Part shown: piece after piece, positions 17,685 through 22,118 of the stretch
Numbering within the stretch: the stretch's first letter is position 1
Layout: the number at the start of each line of letters is the position of its first letter
IMG/VR virus record: IMGVR_UViG_3300013131_000274
Coordinates: 1-22,118 of that record
DNA length: 22,118 nucleotides
Strand: one strand, 5' to 3'
DNA from: a virus
Made by a program: the position numbers and the translations under genes
Notes under the pieces: generated by a model
The model's database searches: none
What the model was told of the DNA's origin: nothing
What the model saw: only the letters and a program-made list of their open reading frames with translations

Positions 17685-17754
17685 AATATTCTTTTTATAT
17701 AAATATTAAGCTAGCAAAAACATTAATAAATAGTAATAATAATTAGTTTTTAAG

Positions 17755-18690
17755 TTAATTCCAAGAATTTAATTGTAATTTAGGACCATATACGATATTA
17801 GTATCTAAGTCTATATAGTAATCGCCAATTTTACCTTGATCATCATTTGGAATTCCATTACCCTTAAAGATTTTAGCTGGTGCTTCTAATATAGATTCTG
17901 CTAATTTTTTTGAAATTTCAATCGAATCTGTAATTGAATCGTCGATAGTTTGTATCTGTTCAGAATATTCCTGTATTACAGCTGCCCGATCAATTAAATC
18001 CGATTCAGAAACATTAGCATCGTTATAAAAATCAGAATCTAATTTTGAGTTCCAGTCATTCAATGAATCTTTAACTATCGAATCAGCCGGATCATTTACT
18101 TTCGTTACTATTTCAGATTCTGGATTTTTATTAGTTTCATTCAATATTAATTCATCTACCGACAATTGGTCTATATCCCCGCTACAAGCTAAACTAACAG
18201 TTTGCATCGATTGTAACAAAGCTGGTACTATGGTAGCCATTTTACTTATAGCATCTGTTGGTATCGATGTCATTGATTGCAAACTCTGAACTGTATTAAC
18301 TAATATAGCATCTTGCAATAATAAAGCTTGTTGTTGTACGATCGCACCGGCAGTTTGTGGGTTTAATAACGCAGCTGCATATAACGCGTTTCTAGCAATA
18401 GCTGCTGTATCATATAGTTTTTTTATGTTATCAACAGTACTTTGAATTCCTGATAATCCTGATTGTACTGCATTTAATTGTGATTGTATTTTTGATATCT
18501 GTATCTTAACACGTTGAATTCTAGGATCATCACAATTACAATCTTTCGGTAACTTAGTTACAGATTTAATAAATCTAGTAGAATCAGATACTAATGCATC
18601 AATTGAAATATCCACATTCTGTTTAACTTTAGAAATAACATCTGCAGGAAGTTTAGGTACTCGGTCAAATGGTGGTAATATTGAACTCAT
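17755..18690 (-). CDS. Helical tail protein with fibre-type C-terminal tag
   Basis: 311 aa, not assigned to a named family. Residues 1-60 include a CNCDD motif (53-57), then a heptad-like helical stretch (IQISKIQSQLNAVQSGLSGI and onward, about 67-95). An Ala/Leu-rich helical region follows (about 98-170), which could pack as a bundle but lacks the length and charge pattern of clear membrane helices. The middle (about 180-260) is acidic and helical. The C-terminus reads GKIGDYYIDLDTNIVYGPK before LQLNSWN, very like the short tags that end many phage fibre and collagen-like proteins. It abuts the gp5-like spike gene with a 1-nt gap, so a role in the baseplate hub or central spike assembly is inferred. 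Confidence 0.55.
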   Translation of the reverse strand: MSSILPPFDRVPKLPADVISKVKQNVDISIDALVSDSTRFIKSVTKLPKDCNCDDPRIQRVKIQISKIQSQLNAVQSGLSGIQSTVDNIKKLYDTAAIARNALYAAALLNPQTAGAIVQQQALLLQDAILVNTVQSLQSMTSIPTDAISKMATIVPALLQSMQTVSLACSGDIDQLSVDELILNETNKNPESEIVTKVNDPADSIVKDSLNDWNSKLDSDFYNDANVSESDLIDRAAVIQEYSEQIQTIDDSITDSIEISKKLAESILEAPAKIFKGNGIPNDDQGKIGDYYIDLDTNIVYGPKLQLNSWN

Positions 18691-18691
18691 A

Positions 18692-19690
18692 TTAATATGT
18701 ATTTTTTTTAATGAAATATTTTGAACTTAATAATGTTTGTAGCTTTTTTTGAGCTTTATTTGCATTTGTATAATCTGTATATCCACCTAGACTGCTACCA
18801 GCTATTATTGGTGCTTGTAATTGGTTTATAATATACTGCAATGTTTGTAATAAAACATTACCATGAACTAATGATTCATCAGCTTCATCATTACCAATTC
18901 TAACTTCTCCATCTGTATTTAAAACAATACCAATTGGTGAGTCTAAAATCACAACATCTGTATTTGCCTTTAAAATAATACGATCAGCAATACCAATAAA
19001 CTGTGACTTTGAAAATGCAGATTCACCTGGCTGAAAAACAGAAAGTGAATTGCTTAACACTAAATTTGTTATTCGTTGATTAGTAGTTAAATATAGTGCC
19101 GAAGAATCGGTTTTTACATTTTCGATTCGAAATTTAGTTTGATCTCGATGTTTAACATCATTAGATAATATAATAATTGGATCTGTTTGTGTATCACCGA
19201 CCCATAACGGGTTTGTTGAATATTTATTATCTGGTTTTGATGTACTACCTAAACGTATAGAATTACCCCATCTACCTTCGATTAAAATATCACCAGCATA
19301 TGGTTGTAAAGATGAAACATTTGATGATACATATTCTGAATCTGGCTGAAATGTTGTATCAATTGTATTTATCGGTAGTATATTATTATTAACAGCTGTT
19401 TGAACCGATAATACAGTTAAATAATACCATTGTGGCGTTTTATTATAATATGATGAGTTTTGTTCATATCCCCTAAATACCAATACTTGTTCACCTTTAA
19501 TCGGTATTTGTTTAATGTTATTATTAGCAGGTTTAAGATTTTTTAATGTTATTCTATTACTGTTTTTTATAATGTATACATCAATAAGGTACCCAGTATT
19601 ATTTGTAAGCGAATCTTGTTTATATGTATCCGCATAATTAAAGACTTCACCGATATAAAATTGAAAATTTTCATTTAAATTATCATTCAT
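18692..19690 (-). CDS. Baseplate hub/spike protein, gp5-like without lysozyme domain
   Basis: 332 aa. The N-terminal ~115 residues look like an OB-fold of phage spike proteins: a GEVFNYAD opening strand, GYLIDVYII, and the typical IPIKGEQVLVFRG turn followed by WYYLTVLSV. Next comes the segment LQPYAGDILIEGRWGNSIRL, then DPIIILSND and SSALYLTTNQRI, a pattern I know from hub/spike proteins of large T4-like phages. The C-terminus has short beta-strand repeats (VVILDSPIGIVLNTDGEVRI) and a closing helix, consistent with a small trimeric beta-helix spike. No lysozyme domain like that in T4 gp5 is visible. The ATG overlaps the previous gene by 8 nt, with GAAGGAA just upstream. Function inferred: membrane-puncturing tip at the centre of the baseplate. 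Confidence 0.7.
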   Translation of the reverse strand: MNDNLNENFQFYIGEVFNYADTYKQDSLTNNTGYLIDVYIIKNSNRITLKNLKPANNNIKQIPIKGEQVLVFRGYEQNSSYYNKTPQWYYLTVLSVQTAVNNNILPINTIDTTFQPDSEYVSSNVSSLQPYAGDILIEGRWGNSIRLGSTSKPDNKYSTNPLWVGDTQTDPIIILSNDVKHRDQTKFRIENVKTDSSALYLTTNQRITNLVLSNSLSVFQPGESAFSKSQFIGIADRIILKANTDVVILDSPIGIVLNTDGEVRIGNDEADESLVHGNVLLQTLQYIINQLQAPIIAGSSLGGYTDYTNANKAQKKLQTLLSSKYFIKKNTY

Positions 19691-20117
19691 TCGATTCCTT
19701 CATTAACTTCTGTTTTGCATTATCAATTGTTTGTTGCAAAATTTTAGTATCAGACTGTATGTCTTCTAATTCGTCTTCTAATTCTGATGATAATGTAGAT
19801 TCTGCAACTTTCAGTAAGTGTTGTTTTTCTTCATCACTTAATAAACTGTCTGCGCCAGTTATAGTTTGTTTAGTTGAGATATAACGTTGAACAATAGCAG
19901 TTAATTTAACGAGATGATCGTCATTCTTAACTGCTACGTCTAAATATTCTTTTATGAGAGGTACAATAATTGTTGCATCAGATGCATTTTTTATGAGAGG
20001 TTGCAACTGATTAATCAATTGACTAATTTGTCTATCTTTCTTTTTAGAATTATGATAAACATCGGACATTAAATCTGCAAAACTTGTTCCTTTAAATAAC
20101 TCATCATTTTTATCCAT
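19683..20117 (-). CDS. Hypothetical acidic helical protein, 144 aa
   Basis: Not recognised as a named family, though the opening LFKGTSFADLMSDVYHNSKK resembles small conserved proteins next to tail genes in T4-like phages. The sequence looks almost entirely helical: a hydrophobic middle (IIVPLIKEYLDVAVK, about 50-65) and an acidic coiled-coil-like C-terminal third (SSELEDELEDIQSDTKILQQ, then TIDNAKQKLM). No cysteines, membrane segments or enzymatic motifs. It sits between the late sigma factor and the gp5-like spike and overlaps the spike start by 8 nt. AAAGGG precedes the ATG. A tail assembly chaperone or small baseplate protein is possible; position is the only evidence. Confidence 0.6.
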   Translation of the reverse strand: MDKNDELFKGTSFADLMSDVYHNSKKKDRQISQLINQLQPLIKNASDATIIVPLIKEYLDVAVKNDDHLVKLTAIVQRYISTKQTITGADSLLSDEEKQHLLKVAESTLSSELEDELEDIQSDTKILQQTIDNAKQKLMKESNE

Positions 20118-20140
20118 TTATCAACCCTTTAATATAAATA

Positions 20141-20851
20141 TCAAAAGGGAAGATTTATGAAATTTGTTTGTTCGTATTTTTTAAAATTATCGGCATATAT
20201 TTGTTGTAATACTTTAACAACCCGAGTGATTACATTAGTTTGTGAAATATCTAAATTAGTTCGTTCCCGAATTAAAATATACAAACGTTTTTTATTAAAA
20301 TCTTCAATTAATTCTCGATTTTCGAATACATGTAATATTGAATCAGCAACATGTATATCAACTGGATTATTAAATATATAATTTAAATTATTATAACAAT
20401 AAGTAACATATGCATTCATAAAATATTGCAATGTTTCTCGCATTTCATCATTATGAATTTCTGTAATTACATTTCGCTGTTCATCAATATCTAATTCATC
20501 AGAATCTGATTTTAATTTTTTATACGATCTAGCATTTTCTCCAATTAAATAATTATAAGAAGTTCTTGTATAATACGAATATGCTTTACCAGCATCTGGT
20601 TTAAATTTATTTAATCGTTCAGTTAAATGTGTCACTAAATCAGTTTGTAAATCTTCAAACGCTGAATCAATATACGTAGGTTTAACTGTATTAATTAAAT
20701 TTTCTGCCATTTTCATAAAGGCAGGATATATAAATCTACGATAAATTCTTTCTCGTTTAACTGAGTTTTCAGGTATGCTATTATATGCTATAATAGCTAT
20801 TTCGGTTATTTTTGTAAAATATACATTACTTTTCTTCGCTTTCTTCGCCAT
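20141..20851 (-). CDS. gp55: Late-transcription sigma factor, gp55-like
   Basis: 236 aa from the ATG at 20851; a TTG one codon upstream is possible but less likely. The segment RERIYRRFIYPAFMKMAENL (about 37-56) followed by INTVKPTY, DLQTDLVTHLTERLNKFKPD and GKAYSYYTRTSYNYLIGENA (about 69-111) is the gp55/sigma region 2-like core, including the aromatic-rich stretch that contacts and melts the -10 element. An acidic segment (SDSDELDIDEQRNV) and a helical C-terminal half follow. T4 gp55 (185 aa) directs host polymerase to TATAAATA late promoters together with gp33 and the sliding clamp. It overlaps the preceding membrane-protein gene by 26 nt and comes immediately before the virion block, so it probably drives those genes. 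Confidence 0.85.
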   Translation of the reverse strand: MAKKAKKSNVYFTKITEIAIIAYNSIPENSVKRERIYRRFIYPAFMKMAENLINTVKPTYIDSAFEDLQTDLVTHLTERLNKFKPDAGKAYSYYTRTSYNYLIGENARSYKKLKSDSDELDIDEQRNVITEIHNDEMRETLQYFMNAYVTYCYNNLNYIFNNPVDIHVADSILHVFENRELIEDFNKKRLYILIRERTNLDISQTNVITRVVKVLQQIYADNFKKYEQTNFINLPF

Positions 20852-21122
20852 CAAAATCTGTTTTAAGTTCTGTTATAACTTGTTTCAACATATCAAATGT
20901 TGTACCTGCTTCATCATCTTTCTCAAACGCACCTAAACGATCTATGTTTTGCATTGTGTCGTATGAATTAACAATTCGCTCATACATGTATTCATTGGTT
21001 AATTCTAATTGCTCGATGTATTCTTGTGCATCTGCTAAGTCACCAGCTAATTTATACGCTCGATAAACAAAGTATGCATTAACAATAATTGATACAAAAA
21101 GTAAACTGGATATTATAATCAT
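20826..21122 (-). CDS. Small single-pass membrane protein with coiled coil
   Basis: 98 aa. Residues about 2-22 (IIISSLLFVSIIVNAYFVYR) form one clear hydrophobic transmembrane segment or signal anchor. About 27-65 is a charged, heptad-like helix (LADAQEYIEQLELTNEYMYE), and the C-terminus is acidic (ELKTDFDGEESEEK). Predicted topology is a short N-terminus outside or within the membrane and the coiled coil in the cytoplasm; this is inferred. It lies between the HD-domain gene (2-nt gap) and the sigma factor (26-nt overlap). No family name is recognised. It could be a spanin-like or inner-membrane effector, but no lipobox or partner gene supports that. Confidence 0.65.
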   Translation of the reverse strand: MIIISSLLFVSIIVNAYFVYRAYKLAGDLADAQEYIEQLELTNEYMYERIVNSYDTMQNIDRLGAFEKDDEAGTTFDMLKQVITELKTDFDGEESEEK

Positions 21123-21124
21123 GA

Positions 21125-21895
21125 TTAATCTAAATTAAATGAACTAAATATATCTGCAATTGCAGTTCCAACTTCAGGATTATTTTCTGATAAGTTTTTT
21201 ATTGCATTGCTTCTTTGTGTTTTGCTTTTATCTGCTGTAGGTGCTGCAAATTTACCTGACTTCCATCGCTCATATTCAATAATTGATGCCATATGATCTG
21301 CATGGTGCAATATTACCGGTAAATTAGTTTTCAATTTAGCTTGAGCTGATCTTGCAACAAAATACGGTTTATTTGCTTCGTCATACAGACCATCATGAAT
21401 TTTAATTGCTTGGTATTCGTTCCAAGAAACTTTAACCCCATATTCTTGCAACAACCATATAGATAAATCAGGTACCATAGTAAACGGAATATTTGCATTT
21501 GTTTTATATAATTTACCTTGGTTTTTACGATGCCAATCTGATGTTTCTACTTGGTATACTTCATTACCCTCACCAGGAAACCCAGCTTTACCTAAGTCGT
21601 GATGCATTGCAGCAAACAACAATTCTTCTCTAGTATAACCTGTCATATCAGCTCCTTGAGATGACCAAGTAAAATGCAATGCTTCAGCACATTCCATTAC
21701 TCGAAGAATATGATCTACATAACCACCAGCAAATGCATTGTGAAAGTGTTCCATGGAAGAAGCTGGCATAAATACCATACGGTCTTCTAACTCATCATAC
21801 ATTCGATTTAATGCATCTTTACGGGTAGGAAATGAGGTATTAACAATTTCTCGATAGCGTTCCCAATTTTCTTTGATTTTTTCTGCTTCTAACAT
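21125..21895 (-). CDS. HD-domain phosphohydrolase
   Basis: 256 aa with a complete HD motif series: H62 (YVDHILRV), HHD (98-100, in AAMHHDLGK), H167 (KIHDG) and the H197-H198...D200 cluster (LHHADH). These residues bind divalent metal in phosphohydrolases that act on nucleotides or nucleic acid. The N-terminus (WERYREIVNTSFPTRKDALN) and MPASSMEHFHNAFAGGYVDH are patterns I recognise from HD proteins of large T4-like phages. The substrate is not known; a nucleotidase or a cyclic- or alarmone-signal hydrolase are possibilities. It sits 2 nt downstream of the zinc-ribbon gene and 2 nt upstream of the membrane protein gene. No strong Shine-Dalgarno is visible. Confidence 0.85.
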   Translation of the reverse strand: MLEAEKIKENWERYREIVNTSFPTRKDALNRMYDELEDRMVFMPASSMEHFHNAFAGGYVDHILRVMECAEALHFTWSSQGADMTGYTREELLFAAMHHDLGKAGFPGEGNEVYQVETSDWHRKNQGKLYKTNANIPFTMVPDLSIWLLQEYGVKVSWNEYQAIKIHDGLYDEANKPYFVARSAQAKLKTNLPVILHHADHMASIIEYERWKSGKFAAPTADKSKTQRSNAIKNLSENNPEVGTAIADIFSSFNLD

Positions 21896-21897
21896 AA

Positions 21898-22068
21898 CTA
21901 TTTTTTACGTGGTTCTAATACTTTACCTTCGGTCATTCGTTGCACACAAACACTGCATGTAATTGCATCTGCATTAATGTCTACGCGGTCACATACAACA
22001 TCACAATATTTACATTGCAACTTCTTATAACCTCGAATTGTAGATCTACTTTTTGATTTTTTCGCCAT
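21898..22068 (-). CDS. 56-aa zinc-ribbon protein
   Basis: This short frame reads MAKKSKSRSTIRGYKKLQCK and then YCDVVCDRVD, with a second CSVC and a basic end (LEPRKK). The four-cysteine arrangement C19-x2-C22 and C38-x2-C41, with an additional C26, is a zinc-ribbon/treble-clef type binding site. The N-terminus is very basic, which suits nucleic acid binding. It ends 2 nt before the HD-domain gene and starts 1 nt after the stop of the partial gene upstream, so it is locked into the same transcript. Role unknown; a small transcription or RNA-polymerase accessory protein is one possibility given the gp55-like sigma nearby. Confidence 0.75.
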   Translation of the reverse strand: MAKKSKSRSTIRGYKKLQCKYCDVVCDRVDINADAITCSVCVQRMTEGKVLEPRKK

Positions 22069-22069
22069 A

Positions 22070-22118
22070 TTATTCGCGGTCGATATAGTATTTTGCTGAC
22101 TCTAATTTTTGAAGTGCA
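22070..22118 (-). CDS. C-terminal fragment of an unidentified gene, enters from right edge
   Basis: The last 15 codons of a minus-strand frame (ALQKLESAKYYIDRE, then TAA) end 1 nt before the zinc-ribbon start. The helical, charged C-terminus and the tight spacing fit a real gene in the same operon. Too little is present to name it. Confidence 0.55.
   Translation of the reverse strand, partial: ALQKLESAKYYIDRE

Noticed and set aside
17685-17754. Promoter or terminator in the 70-nt gap before the 162-aa gene
   Set aside because: Only A/T runs, a GCTAGC palindrome and a 6-bp arm pair with a long loop are present, and the TATAAATA there is on the wrong strand.
20852-20854. TTG as the start of the late sigma factor
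   Set aside because: An ATG directly follows it in frame; choosing ATG costs one residue and needs no rare start.
1-22118. tRNA genes, CRISPR arrays, insertion sequences, attachment sites
   Set aside because: No cloverleaf-like segment, regularly spaced repeat, transposase motif or integrase was found by reading. Almost all the sequence is accounted for by minus-strand genes.

Overview
The window is a stretch of an A+T-rich tailed-phage genome with a contractile-tail, T4-like baseplate (myovirus type, class Caudoviricetes). The evidence is a GPW/gp25-like wedge protein directly followed by a gp6/Baseplate_J-like wedge protein, a gp5-like hub/spike protein, a gp55-like late sigma factor, and gp47/gp46 (SbcD/SbcC) and primase genes. 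Every convincing gene lies on the minus strand, so transcription runs from right to left. Spacing is very tight, with many 1-10 nt overlaps, and Shine-Dalgarno sequences (AAAGGAG, AAGGAT, AAGGAA) precede several starts. No tRNA, CRISPR array, insertion sequence or host gene was seen. The host cannot be named from the sequence.

In transcription order the right end (22118 to about 20141) holds the tail end of an unidentified gene, a 56-aa zinc-ribbon protein, an HD-domain phosphohydrolase, a one-pass membrane/coiled-coil protein and the gp55-like late sigma factor. This looks like a regulatory and metabolic block placed just ahead of the late genes that the sigma factor would switch on.

The middle (20117 to 4227) is a virion block. 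It has a small acidic helical protein, the gp5-like spike, a helical tail protein with a fibre-type C-terminal tag, a small helical protein, gp25, gp6, a DNRLRE-like structural protein, an unrecognised 800-aa protein, and a 1167-aa tail/baseplate protein carrying a lectin-like domain. It ends with three probable tail-surface proteins: one conserved 235-aa protein and two that share a C-terminal module, one of which also has a LamG-like lectin fold. A strong hairpin plus U-tract lies between the last two and may cut transcription within the block.

The left end (4220 to 1) is a DNA-processing block: a T7 endonuclease I-type Holliday junction resolvase, a 188-nt spacer with two inverted repeats, a TOPRIM primase, and an open reading frame that joins an SbcD/Mre11/gp47-like nuclease in frame to an SbcC/Rad50/gp46-like ATPase with a zinc hook. 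I checked that frame codon by codon from 2611 to the window edge and found no stop. The fused Mre11-Rad50 protein is the most unusual item here. With the resolvase and primase it suggests a compact recombination-dependent replication and branch-resolution module.
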